Assembly (NCBI GenBank): GCA_041394145.1
Contig: JAWKIW010000014.1
Location: forward strand, 1-64,000
Reading direction: 5' to 3'
DNA length: 64,000 bases
Origin: JAWKIW01 sp041394145
GTDB taxonomy: Bacteria > Actinomycetota > Acidimicrobiia > Acidimicrobiales > Acidimicrobilacustridaceae
Shown here: piece after piece, positions 53,553 through 61,853 of the stretch
Position numbering within the stretch: position 1 is the first letter of the stretch
Layout of the letters: each line of letters starts with the position of its first letter
Notes under the pieces: model-generated
What the model saw: only the letters and a program-made list of their open reading frames with translations
Told to the model about the DNA's origin: nothing
Databases searched by the model: none
Translations under genes and position numbers: made by a program

Positions 53553-55268
53553 TTACCGGTCGGGCTCGGGCCGACGATGCACACCGGCACCGTCCCCTGT
53601 CGACGCGAGACCGAGCGTGGCGGCGAGGTCGCGCCACGTCGCCGCCAACCGGGCCTCGGCGTCGGCGCGGGCGGCGGCGAGCGCGTCGGCGCCGGGCCCC
53701 ACGGGACGCACCACCTCGAGGTAGCACTTGAGCTTGGGCTCGGTCCCCGACGGGCGGACCACCACCCGGCTGCTGTCCGCCAGGCCGATCTGGACCGCGA
53801 CCCCCGCCGGGGTGCCGGGCGGGGCCGGGTCGTCGACGGCGACCACCCGCTGCCCACCGAGCGTCGCCGGCGGCGACGCGGCCAGCGCCGACGGCACCGC
53901 GGCGGGATCGCCGGCGACGACCACGGCGTGGCTCGCGGTGGCGTGCAGGCCGTGCCGCCGGGCGAGCCGATCGAGCTCGTCATCGACGTGGCGACCTGCG
54001 GCAACGAGCTCGGCGACGAGGGTGGCCACCGCCACGGCGGCGGTGATCCCGTCCTTGTCCCGGACCCGGTCGCCGATGGCGTAGCCGAGTGCCTCTTCGT
54101 AGCCGAACACGAACCGCAGCTCGGGGTGGTCGAGCACGACGCGCATCACCCACTTGAACCCGGGCGGCGTCTCGACGTGCCGGGCGCCGTGCGCGGCGGC
54201 GATGCGGGCGAGCAGGCGTGAGCCGGCGTAGGTCGACACGACGAGGCGGTCGTCGCCGGCGCTGGCGTCCCCGGCAGCCAGGAGGTGCTCACCGACGAGC
54301 GCCCCGACCTCGTCGCCGCTGAGCACCCGCATCCCGTCCCCGTCCCGGGTGGGCACGGCGACCGCCAGGCGGTCGGCGTCGGGGTCGTGGGCGAGCGCGA
54401 CGTGGGCGCCGATGGAGCGGCCCAGCGCCAGGACCGCCGCCAACGCCGCCGGGTCCTCCGGGTTCGGGGAGGCGATGGTGGGGAAGGCGCCATCGGGCTC
54501 CACCTGGGCGGCCACGACGTGGACGTCGTGGATGCCCGCCCGCCGCAGGGCGGCGAGGGCCAGCCGGCCGCCGACGCCGTGCAGGGGCGTGTAGGCCACC
54601 CGGAGGCGGGCCCGGGCCTCGGCGGCCACGGCCTCGGGCCGGGTGGTGGCCATCGCCGCGTCGAGGTAGGCGCCGACGAGGTCGTCGACCGACGTGGGCT
54701 GCACGGCGACCGGCGCGGGCAGGCCCCGGGGGTCGGCGGCGAGGCCCTCGGCGATGCGGGCGTCGAGGGGACCGACGATCTGGACCCCGTCGGCCCCGTA
54801 CACCTTGATGCCGTTGTCGGCGGGCGGGTTGTGGCTCGCCGTCACCATCACGCCGGCGGCGGTGCCGAGGTGGCGCACGCCGAAGGCCAGCAGCGGGGTG
54901 GGCACGGGCCCGGCCAGCAGCCGCACCTCGCAGCCGGCCGCTGCCAGCACGCCGGCGAGGTCGGCGGCGAAGACGTCGGAGCGATGGCGGGCGTCGTGGC
55001 CCACGACGACGAGCGCGCCCGGCGCCAGCACATCGGCGAGGGCTGCGGCCGTCAACCGGGCCACCACCCGGTTCGTCCGGTTCGGCCCCGCGGCCATCGG
55101 CGCCCGCAGGCCCGCGGTCCCGAAGCGCAGGTGCCCGCTGAACCGGTCGGCGAGCGCGGGGCCCCCGTCGGCCAGCAGCGCCTCGGTCTCGGCCCGGGTC
55201 TCGCGATCGGGGTCCGCCTGCAGCCAGGCACGGGCGCGCGACGCCGCGCCGTCCTCGGTGGACGTCAT
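53553..55268 (-). CDS. phosphoglucomutase/phosphomannomutase family protein
   Basis: 571 residues, four-domain alpha-D-phosphohexomutase. Motifs in order: GHLRFGTAGLRAPMAAGPNR, the phosphoserine loop VMVTASHNPPADNGIKVYG, metal-binding HDPDADRLAVAV, sugar-binding GYEEALGYAIGD, and phosphate-binding VRPSGTEPKLKCYLEV. It supplies sugar phosphates for glycan synthesis and is followed 14 bases later by the MBOAT gene. It diverges from the qng1 gene across 49 bases. Confidence 0.92.
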   Translation of the reverse strand: MTSTEDGAASRARAWLQADPDRETRAETEALLADGGPALADRFSGHLRFGTAGLRAPMAAGPNRTNRVVARLTAAALADVLAPGALVVVGHDARHRSDVFAADLAGVLAAAGCEVRLLAGPVPTPLLAFGVRHLGTAAGVMVTASHNPPADNGIKVYGADGVQIVGPLDARIAEGLAADPRGLPAPVAVQPTSVDDLVGAYLDAAMATTRPEAVAAEARARLRVAYTPLHGVGGRLALAALRRAGIHDVHVVAAQVEPDGAFPTIASPNPEDPAALAAVLALGRSIGAHVALAHDPDADRLAVAVPTRDGDGMRVLSGDEVGALVGEHLLAAGDASAGDDRLVVSTYAGSRLLARIAAAHGARHVETPPGFKWVMRVVLDHPELRFVFGYEEALGYAIGDRVRDKDGITAAVAVATLVAELVAAGRHVDDELDRLARRHGLHATASHAVVVAGDPAAVPSALAASPPATLGGQRVVAVDDPAPPGTPAGVAVQIGLADSSRVVVRPSGTEPKLKCYLEVVRPVGPGADALAAARADAEARLAATWRDLAATLGLASTGDGAGVHRRPEPDR

Positions 55269-55317
55269 CGGTGGGTGACGAGGGGGGTCCCGGCGGGCAC
55301 GGCCGTACATTCTGGCC

Positions 55318-56316
55318 GTGCCGTCGTCCCCGCCCGGAATCCTCGACCAGGTCCGCGCCGACGCGAACCGCGTCCTCGCGTCCGCCCGCTTCGTCCGGCT
55401 CGTGCCCGAGGCGGTCGACGCCGAGGCCCGGAGCCTGCTCGACGACCGACCCGAGCGGCGGGTGGCCGCCGCCGCGAGCGACCCGTGGGCGGTGGCGACC
55501 GGCGACGACGCCGTGCCGGCCGGCGACGAGGCCCGGGTCGCCACCGTGGTGACCCTGGCGGCGGTGAACTTCGGATCCGGCTGGCACCCTGTCGTCCGCA
55601 AGCTGCCGGGGTGCTCGGGTGCGGTGACGATGGCGACCCACCTGCGACGCCGGGTCGCGGCGGTGGGCGCCCCGACGGCGGACTGGTTGGCCGGCATGAC
55701 CACCGAGGCGACCCGCCAGCTGTTCGACCAGCCGGCCGGGCCGGTCGACGACCTGATGGCCCTGTTCGCCGACGCCCTACGCCAGCTCGGCGAGACGGTC
55801 GCGGCGGACCACGGCGGCTCGTTCCTGTCGCTCGTCGAGGCCGGCGGTGGCACGGCGGAGGGCCTCGTCACGGTGCTCGGCCACATCCCGACCTTCCACG
55901 ACGTGGCGTCGCTCGACGGCCACGAGGTCGCCTTCTACAAGCGGGCCCAGCTCGCCGTCGCCGACCTCGACCGCGCCTTCGGGGGCACGGGCCCCGGGCG
56001 GTTCACCGACCTCGACCGGTTGACGGCCTTCGCCGACAACCTCGTGCCCCACGTGCTGCGCCTCGACGGCGTGCTGGCCTTCGACGACGGTCTGGTGGCC
56101 GACATCGAGGCCGGGCGGCTCCTCGCCGCGGGAGGGCGTGCCGAGATCGAGATCCGGGCGGCGGCGGTCGCCGCGGTCGACGCCCTCGTGGCGGCGTCGG
56201 CCGCCCACGGTGCCCGCCTGCCGGCCCACGAGCTCGACCTGCGCCTGTGGCAGCGCGGCGGTCGCCCCGCCTACAAGGCGGTGCCCCGCCACCGCGCACG
56301 GTCGCCGTTCTACTGA
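55318..56316 (+). CDS. queuosine salvage protein Qng1 (DUF2419) homologue
   Basis: 332 residues. Conserved stretches of the queuosine-salvage family are visible: AAVNFGSGWHPVVRK, FYKRAQLAVADLDRAF, LTAFADNLVPHVLRLDGVL, AEIEIRAAAVAAVDAL and the C-terminal HRARSPFY. The family hydrolyses queuosine 5'-phosphate to free queuine base; it is best known in eukaryotes and present in few bacteria. TACATT (55306-55311) is six bases before the GTG start, so leaderless. queF lies 7.4 kb away. Confidence 0.85.
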   Translation: MPSSPPGILDQVRADANRVLASARFVRLVPEAVDAEARSLLDDRPERRVAAAASDPWAVATGDDAVPAGDEARVATVVTLAAVNFGSGWHPVVRKLPGCSGAVTMATHLRRRVAAVGAPTADWLAGMTTEATRQLFDQPAGPVDDLMALFADALRQLGETVAADHGGSFLSLVEAGGGTAEGLVTVLGHIPTFHDVASLDGHEVAFYKRAQLAVADLDRAFGGTGPGRFTDLDRLTAFADNLVPHVLRLDGVLAFDDGLVADIEAGRLLAAGGRAEIEIRAAAVAAVDALVAASAAHGARLPAHELDLRLWQRGGRPAYKAVPRHRARSPFY

Positions 56317-56556
56317 GGGCCACGCACCGTGAGACCCGGGTCGCCGGACCCGGGAAAGGGGTCGAACGACCCGTTGCGCGCGCCCATGGTCGTGCCGATG
56401 CCACCCCCGAGAAGGTGACACGCCAACTGTCAAGAGTTGCTCAAGATCGCTCGGTGTCGCTCCAGCCCCACGCCGGAGCCCGCCGATCCACCAGTGCCGG
56501 CGCGCGACCGGGATCGCGGTCGCGACCGAGCGCGGGACCACCGAGGAGCTGAGACC
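56317..56556 (+). other. 240-base gap upstream of the second binding-protein gene
   Basis: No gene is seen. The middle (about 56420-56450, AACTGTCAAGAGTTGCTCAA) is AT-richer than its surroundings and may hold the promoter, but I cannot fix a convincing -35/-10 pair. GAGGAG at 56543-56548 is the ribosome site of the following gene. Confidence 0.4.
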
Positions 56557-58233
56557 ATGCCACGACCTCCGCTGACGGGCGCAGCACGGACCTCCGGGCT
56601 GATCGCCGCCATCTGCGGCCTGGCCCTGCTCGCCGCCGCCTGCGGCTCGAGCACCACCAACCAGGGCCAGTCCCAGCAGCAGGGCCAGGGCGACGGGTCG
56701 AGCGCAGCCGCGTCGGGTGCGCAGATCTCCGGACCGGCCGACGGCACCAGCCCCAAGCCCGGCGGCAAGGCGGTGTTCGGCATGGAGGCCGAGACCGTCG
56801 CCATCGACCCCACCCGCATCCCGCTGGCGGTGTCGGGCCACCTCGTCGCGTCCGCGGTCTTCGACTCGCTCGTCACCGTCGACGACAAGGGCAAGGCCCA
56901 GCCGTACCTGGCCAAGTCGATCGAGCCCAGCGCCGACAACAAGACCTGGACCATCACCATCCCCGAGGGCCTGAAGTTCACGAGCGGCACGCCTCTGGAC
57001 GCCAACGCCCTCAAGGCCAACTTCGACGCCTACAAGTCGGGCTCGGTGACCGGCTCGGCGCTCACGCCGCTGAAGGAGATCGTGGTCACCAGCCCCACCT
57101 CCATCGAGCTGCGCCTCGACATCCCGTGGGTGCGCTTCAACGACGCCCTGGCGTCGCAGATCGCCTACGTCGTCGACCCGGAGATGATCACCAACGCCGA
57201 CCTGGGCGAGACACCGGTCGGCTCGGGCCCCTTCGTGTTCGACTCCCACACCCCGAACTCGCCGTGGAAGCTCACCCGCAACAAGGACTTCCGCATCCCG
57301 GGTCGGCCCTACCTCGACGCCATCGAGTTCGCCCCCATCCCCGACGACGCCGCCCGCCTCACGGCCCTCGAGACCGGCGACGTCGACATCATGCACACCA
57401 ACAAGCCCGAGCAGATCCTGCAGCTGCGGGCCAACGACTCGTTCAAGAAGGTCGAGTACTCGAACGGCGAGAAGGACTTCCTGGTGATGAACACCCAGAA
57501 GGCCCCGTTCGACAACGTCAAGGCCCGTCGGGCGATCGCCTACGCGTCCAACGTCCCGAAGTGGCTCTCGGACGTGAACAAGGGCGTCAAGCCGCCGGCG
57601 TACGGTCCGCTGTCGCCCGGTCAGCCCGGCTACAAGGAGGGCAACACCACCGGGCTCCCGCAGTACGACCCGGAGCAGGCCAAGCAGCTGGTCAAGGAGT
57701 ACGAGCAGGAGGCGGGCAAGCCCCTCGAGTTCGAGTACATCGCCCGCGACGACCCGGCCAACATGCGCGACGCCCAGTTCTTCGTCGACAACTGGACCGC
57801 CGCCGGGATGAAGGTGACGCTCAAGGGCTGGCCCCAGACCCAGCTGGTGGCCCAGGTCGGCACCGGTCTGTACCAGCTGGGTGAGTGGCGCCTCTTCGGC
57901 GCCGCCGATCCGGACGCCGACTCCTACTTCTGGAAGACGTCGAGCATCCAGCCCCTGATGGCCGTGTCGCTGAACTTCCCCCGCTACGGCCGGCCGGAGA
58001 TCGACGAGGCGCTGAACAAGGCCCTGGCCGCCACCGACGACAGCCTCCGCGCCGAGCAGTACACGAGCGTGCAGAACAACTTCGGGGAGAACGTGCCCTA
58101 CCTGTGGCTCGGTCGCACCGACTGGATGATGGCCGCCCGCCCCAGCGTCAACGGCATGTACCCGGCGGTCAACGGCACCATCCAGACGCTCGGCCCGAAG
58201 ACCTGGGTGGCCGACCTCTGGTTGGCGCGCTAG
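56557..58233 (+). CDS. peptide/solute-binding lipoprotein, ABC transporter family 5
   Basis: 558 residues. Lipoprotein signal with lipobox in LALLAAACGSS, a Gln/Gly/Ser-rich spacer, then the family 5 fold: GGKAVFGMEAETVAIDP, SADNKTWTITIPEGLKF, VGSGPFVFDSHTPNSPW and DYFLVMNTQKAPFDNVKARRAI-like ligand-lobe sequence. Intact frame. It is related to, but different from, the protein at 30574. No permease or ATPase genes adjoin it. Confidence 0.93.
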   Translation: MPRPPLTGAARTSGLIAAICGLALLAAACGSSTTNQGQSQQQGQGDGSSAAASGAQISGPADGTSPKPGGKAVFGMEAETVAIDPTRIPLAVSGHLVASAVFDSLVTVDDKGKAQPYLAKSIEPSADNKTWTITIPEGLKFTSGTPLDANALKANFDAYKSGSVTGSALTPLKEIVVTSPTSIELRLDIPWVRFNDALASQIAYVVDPEMITNADLGETPVGSGPFVFDSHTPNSPWKLTRNKDFRIPGRPYLDAIEFAPIPDDAARLTALETGDVDIMHTNKPEQILQLRANDSFKKVEYSNGEKDFLVMNTQKAPFDNVKARRAIAYASNVPKWLSDVNKGVKPPAYGPLSPGQPGYKEGNTTGLPQYDPEQAKQLVKEYEQEAGKPLEFEYIARDDPANMRDAQFFVDNWTAAGMKVTLKGWPQTQLVAQVGTGLYQLGEWRLFGAADPDADSYFWKTSSIQPLMAVSLNFPRYGRPEIDEALNKALAATDDSLRAEQYTSVQNNFGENVPYLWLGRTDWMMAARPSVNGMYPAVNGTIQTLGPKTWVADLWLAR

Positions 58234-58242
58234 ACCGGCGGC

Positions 58243-58887
58243 GTGCCTGACGACGCCGTCGAGCCGCCGGTCCTCACCTCGATCACGATCGGCGATCCGC
58301 CCGAGGCCTGGGCCTCGGGCGGGTTCGCGGTCGACGACGACGGCACCTGCCGGGTCGGCCGGGTCCGGCTCCGGCTCGCCGGCCGCGACGCCGGGAAGCG
58401 GATCCTCGGCTGGTCGTTCCGCGGCCTGGCCCTCGACGACCCCGCCGACGGCCTCGACGGTCTCGCCACCTCCGTCGACCACGAGCCGCCCTGCTCGCCC
58501 GCGGTGCACCCCAACGGCGTGGTGCAGCTCGACCACGTCGTCGTGCTCACCCCCGATCGCCGGCGCACCATGGCGGCCTTCGGCGCCGCCGGCCTCGAGG
58601 CCCGCCGGTCGCGGGAGACCGACACCTACGGCGCGCCCATGATCCAGACCTTCTTCCGCGCCGGCGAGGTGATCATCGAGCTCATCGGATCACCCGAGCC
58701 GCTGGGCGACGGTCCCTGCGGGTTCTTCGGGCTCGCGTACACGTGCGCCGACCTCGACGCCACCGTGGCGCGGCTCGGCGACCACCTCGGTCGGGTGAAG
58801 GACGCGGTCCAGCCCGGCCGACGCATCACGACCTTGCGACACAAGGAGCTCGGCATGTCGGTCGCCACCGCGTTCATGAGCGCGTAG
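58243..58887 (+). CDS. VOC (glyoxalase/dioxygenase-like) family protein
   Basis: 214 residues. GTG 58243 is nine bases after the preceding stop. The second half has VOC-like beta-alpha-beta-beta-beta repeats: VQLDHVVVLTPDRRRTMAAF and TFFRAGEVIIELIGSPE, then FFGLAYTCADLDATVARL. Metal ligands typical of glyoxalase I (His and Glu) can be placed at QLDHV and IIELIG. The first 85 residues are unfamiliar. Reaction unknown. Confidence 0.75.
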   Translation: MPDDAVEPPVLTSITIGDPPEAWASGGFAVDDDGTCRVGRVRLRLAGRDAGKRILGWSFRGLALDDPADGLDGLATSVDHEPPCSPAVHPNGVVQLDHVVVLTPDRRRTMAAFGAAGLEARRSRETDTYGAPMIQTFFRAGEVIIELIGSPEPLGDGPCGFFGLAYTCADLDATVARLGDHLGRVKDAVQPGRRITTLRHKELGMSVATAFMSA

Positions 58888-58912
58888 GACCGGTTGGTAG
58901 GGTCGCCCCCTC

Positions 58913-59533
58913 ATGCTCGACCACGTGTTCACCGACGCCATCGGCGCGCTGCGCGACGCCTTCGAGAACGCGCTCCTCGAGCGGCAGGCCTTCGAGGAGC
59001 GCTTCCAGGTCGACGTGCTGCTCGGTGACATGACCTGGGAGACCAGCTACGGGCTGCCGGGTGAAGGGCTGCCACCCCGCGTGCAGGCGGACATCACCCT
59101 CGACTGGCCGACCTGGGCGCAGACCGCCTACCGCTCCTGGTACATCGGCGAGCCCATGGACGAGCCGCCCCGCATCGAGATCGAGATCGTGCTGCGGGTC
59201 CAGCGGCTGGCCTCGAGCCCGGCGCCGTCCGAGCTGCTGGCGGCGCTGCCCAAGCAGAGCCCGCCGATCGGCAACGAGCGCCTCGAGCGCTCGGGACCCA
59301 CCATCGAGACGGTGTTCGGGTCCGACCTCACCGATCCCGAGTACGCCATCGAGGTGTCCTACGAGGGCTCCTACGAGCTCGACGAGGCGACCCTGGCCGA
59401 CGGCTCCATCCTCGACGACCACTTCTCGGCCATGGGCGGGTGGATCTCGGCGACGCTGGTGCGGGTCGGCGATCTCACCTTCGACTTCCTCCCCCCCATC
59501 GCGGACCCCCCCTACGACCCGCTCGACGGGTGA
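58913..59533 (+). CDS. uncharacterised 206-residue acidic protein
   Basis: I do not recognise this family. It is acidic, without signal peptide or membrane helix, and rich in predicted beta strands (RIEIEIVLRVQRLA, YAIEVSYEGSYEL, WISATLVRVGDLTFDFLPP). ATG 58913 follows TAGGGT (58898-58903) by nine bases, suggesting its own leaderless transcript. It lies between a VOC protein and a crotonase in the same direction. Confidence 0.7.
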   Translation: MLDHVFTDAIGALRDAFENALLERQAFEERFQVDVLLGDMTWETSYGLPGEGLPPRVQADITLDWPTWAQTAYRSWYIGEPMDEPPRIEIEIVLRVQRLASSPAPSELLAALPKQSPPIGNERLERSGPTIETVFGSDLTDPEYAIEVSYEGSYELDEATLADGSILDDHFSAMGGWISATLVRVGDLTFDFLPPIADPPYDPLDG

Positions 59534-59567
59534 CCGGCGAGCCCACCCCCGTGCGGAGGACGACGAC

Positions 59568-60356
59568 GTGACCGACCTGCCGACCGAGGGCGTGCTGCTG
59601 GCCGAGGTCGCCGACCGCGTGGCGGTGGTGACGCTCAACCGACCTGAGGCCCGCAACGCCCTCAACCGCGAGATCCAGCGGCGGCTGCCGGCGCTGCTGG
59701 CCGACCTCGACGCCGACGCCGACGTGGACGTGGTGATCCTCACCGGCGCCGACCCGGCCTTCTCCGCCGGCGTCGACCTGAAGGAGCTGGGCTCGGGCTC
59801 CAAGGACCTGGTCCTGCCCAAGGACCGGCGCGGCCCGTTCCCGCCGCGCACCAAGCCGCTGATCGGTGCCATCAACGGGGTCGCCGTCACGGGCGGGTTC
59901 GAGCTGGCCCTCGCCTGCGACTTCCTGGTGGCCTCCGAGCGGGCCCGCTTCGCAGACACCCACGCCCGGGTCGGGGTCATGCCCGGGTGGGGGCTCACGG
60001 TGCTGCTCCCCCAGGCCGTGGGCGTGCGCCGGGCCCGAGAGCTGTCGATCACGGGCAACCAGCTCGACGCGCACACCGCGCTGGTCTGGGGCCTGGTCAA
60101 CCACGTCGTCCCGCATGGCGAGCTCCTGGCGTTCTGCCGGGTGCTGGCCGCCGACATCGTCTCCAACGACCAGGCCGGCGTGCGCCGGATGCTCGCCACC
60201 TACGAGCAGGGCGGGCGCGGGACCGCCGACGAGGCGTGGGCGCTCGAGGCGCGCGTGGCCCGCGAGTGGGCCGCCGACGCGCTCGACCCCGCCGAGGTGG
60301 AGCGGCGCCGCCGGGGGATCCTGGCCCGGGGCCGCGACCAGCTGGGAGGGCCGTGA
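59568..60356 (+). CDS. enoyl-CoA hydratase/isomerase family protein
   Basis: 262 residues, crotonase fold. Motifs: VVTLNRPEARNALN, the oxyanion-hole block PAFSAGVDLKELG, and INGVAVTGGFELALACDFLVA. The position of the second catalytic acid (DTHARVGVMPGWG) lacks the Glu of true hydratases, so it may be an isomerase or other crotonase. GTG 59568 is eight bases after GGAGG. Its stop shares one base with the next start (TGATG). Confidence 0.88.
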   Translation: MTDLPTEGVLLAEVADRVAVVTLNRPEARNALNREIQRRLPALLADLDADADVDVVILTGADPAFSAGVDLKELGSGSKDLVLPKDRRGPFPPRTKPLIGAINGVAVTGGFELALACDFLVASERARFADTHARVGVMPGWGLTVLLPQAVGVRRARELSITGNQLDAHTALVWGLVNHVVPHGELLAFCRVLAADIVSNDQAGVRRMLATYEQGGRGTADEAWALEARVAREWAADALDPAEVERRRRGILARGRDQLGGP

Positions 60357-60514
60357 TGGGCCCCCTCATGCTCGCCGTGTTCGGGGTCTTCCTGGTGGTC
60401 ATGGTGGCGGCCGTGGTGTGGCGCCAGCGCAACCGACGGCCGTGCCCGAGCTGCGGCCTGTCGGTCAACCCCGACGAGCCCACCTGCCCCTACTGCGGCG
60501 CCTCGATGCGCTGA
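60356..60514 (+). CDS. 52-residue membrane protein with C-terminal zinc ribbon
   Basis: One membrane helix (MLAVFGVFLVVMVAAVVW) followed by a basic stretch (RQRNRR) and a four-Cys ribbon (CPSCGLSVNPDEPTCPYCG). ATG 60356 overlaps the crotonase stop by one base, so translation is coupled. Function unknown; the ribbon faces the cytoplasm if the basic residues obey the positive-inside rule. Confidence 0.8.
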   Translation: MGPLMLAVFGVFLVVMVAAVVWRQRNRRPCPSCGLSVNPDEPTCPYCGASMR

Positions 60515-60593
60515 GGCACCGTCGTCTGCTCGTCGCCGGCCCGTCGGGCCGGCCTCGGGGGCGGTCGACGACCGCGCGCCGCCGGGCCGAGGC

Positions 60594-61445
60594 TCAGAAG
60601 GACTCCGGCCGAGGGAGGAGGTCGTCGAAGACCGGATCGCGCTTGTCGGACTTGGCCCCGAAGCTCTCGAGCATGTCGGTGGGCTGGAACATGCCCGTCT
60701 GCCAGGTGGCGATGAAGTTCAGGGCGTCGTCGACGCTGTGGTCGCGGGCGTAGGTGAGCATCTGCTTGGTCCCGTAGATGGCCAGCGGGCTCTTGGCCGC
60801 GATCTCGTGGGCGATCTCCAGCACGCCCGCCACGAGCGACTCGTGGTCGTCGAACACCTCGTTGACGAGGCCCACCTCCCGGGCCCGGTCGGCGGGCAGG
60901 CGGTGGCCCCGGTAGGCCATCTCGCGGGCGACCCCGTCGGGGATGATCTTGGGGAGGCGCTGCAGGGTCCCCACGTCCGCGGTCATGCCGATGTTGATCT
61001 CCTGCACGCAGAAGAAGGCGTCCGCCGAGGCGTAGCGCACGTCGCACGCCGACACGAGGTCGACGGCGCCGCCGATGCAGCCGCCCTGGACGGCGGCGAG
61101 CACGGGCAGGCGGGCCTTCTCGAGGCAGGTGAAGGAGTCCTGCAGCATCAGCACCGTCTCCCGCAGGTAGGCCCGGTGCCGGCCCAGCTCGGTGGACTGG
61201 CCGTCCCGCTTCGGGGGGGCGCCGGCACCGGTGGCGAACACCGCCAGGTCCATGCCGGCCGAGAAGTGCCGACCCGTGGACGACAAGACGATGACCCGAG
61301 CCGACCCCTCGTCGTCGATGCGCCGCACGATCTCGGGCAGCTCCATCCAGAACTCGCGCGTCATCGAGTTGAGCGCGTCGGGACGGCACAGCTGCAGGTG
61401 GGCGACCTTGCCCTCCTCGGTGACGTCGAAGCAGGTGTAGCCCAT
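60594..61445 (-). CDS. crotonase resembling dienoyl-CoA isomerase ECH1
   Basis: 283 residues. RHFSAGMDLAVFAT and VQGGCIGGAVDLVSACDVRYAS form the oxyanion hole. The later block QEINIGMTADVGTLQRLPKI closely matches delta(3,5)-delta(2,4)-dienoyl-CoA isomerases, including the Asp of ADVGTLQR and the Glu of QEI. This enzyme handles double bonds during oxidation of unsaturated fatty acids. ATG 61445 has a GGGGGG run just upstream; TAGCCT at plus 61490-61495 may be its promoter. Confidence 0.88.
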   Translation of the reverse strand: MGYTCFDVTEEGKVAHLQLCRPDALNSMTREFWMELPEIVRRIDDEGSARVIVLSSTGRHFSAGMDLAVFATGAGAPPKRDGQSTELGRHRAYLRETVLMLQDSFTCLEKARLPVLAAVQGGCIGGAVDLVSACDVRYASADAFFCVQEINIGMTADVGTLQRLPKIIPDGVAREMAYRGHRLPADRAREVGLVNEVFDDHESLVAGVLEIAHEIAAKSPLAIYGTKQMLTYARDHSVDDALNFIATWQTGMFQPTDMLESFGAKSDKRDPVFDDLLPRPESF

Positions 61446-61853
61446 GGTCCCCCCGATGGTCGCGGCCCGCCGGTGCGGGCGGTGCCCGAAGGCTAGAGGG
61501 GCGCCGCGGCAACCACGAAACCCTCCGACGGACCTCGCCGCCACCGGCGACGGGGCCGGGGACCAGCACGCGGTGTGGGGCCACGACGGGGCCAGGCGCC
61601 CGAACGCGGTCTGGCGCCAGAACGCGGTGTGGCGCCCGAAGGCGCCACACCTGCCTGAAGTACCCGGGGGAGCGGGTCCAGGCGACCGGAGATCCGGTGA
61701 TCGACCTCGCCGGAACCGCGGGCCCCGGAGTGGAGGCCTGGGCGCAGGCCACGGCCCGGCGGTTCGGCTGGTGGCCTCAGGCTACCGGCCGAACCGTCGG
61801 ACCCGACCCCCACGGTCCCCCCGTGCGACGTGAACTGCGTCTCGGCGGCGAGG
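61446..61853. other. 408-base intergenic region with short imperfect repeats
   Basis: No gene is supported. Around 61590-61650 there are three imperfect copies of a 16-18 base unit of the form GGCGCC(C/A)GAACGCGGT(C/G)T, and the last can pair with GGCGCCACACC to form a hairpin, which could end transcription from the diiron gene at 61854 on the minus strand. A TAGCCT on the minus strand near 61780 has no downstream gene that fits. Confidence 0.45.

Noticed and set aside
61444..61833. Possible small gene in the gap before the diiron gene
   Set aside because: The translation is Arg/Pro/Gly-rich with repeat-derived sequence, no ribosome site and no motif, so it is treated as non-coding.
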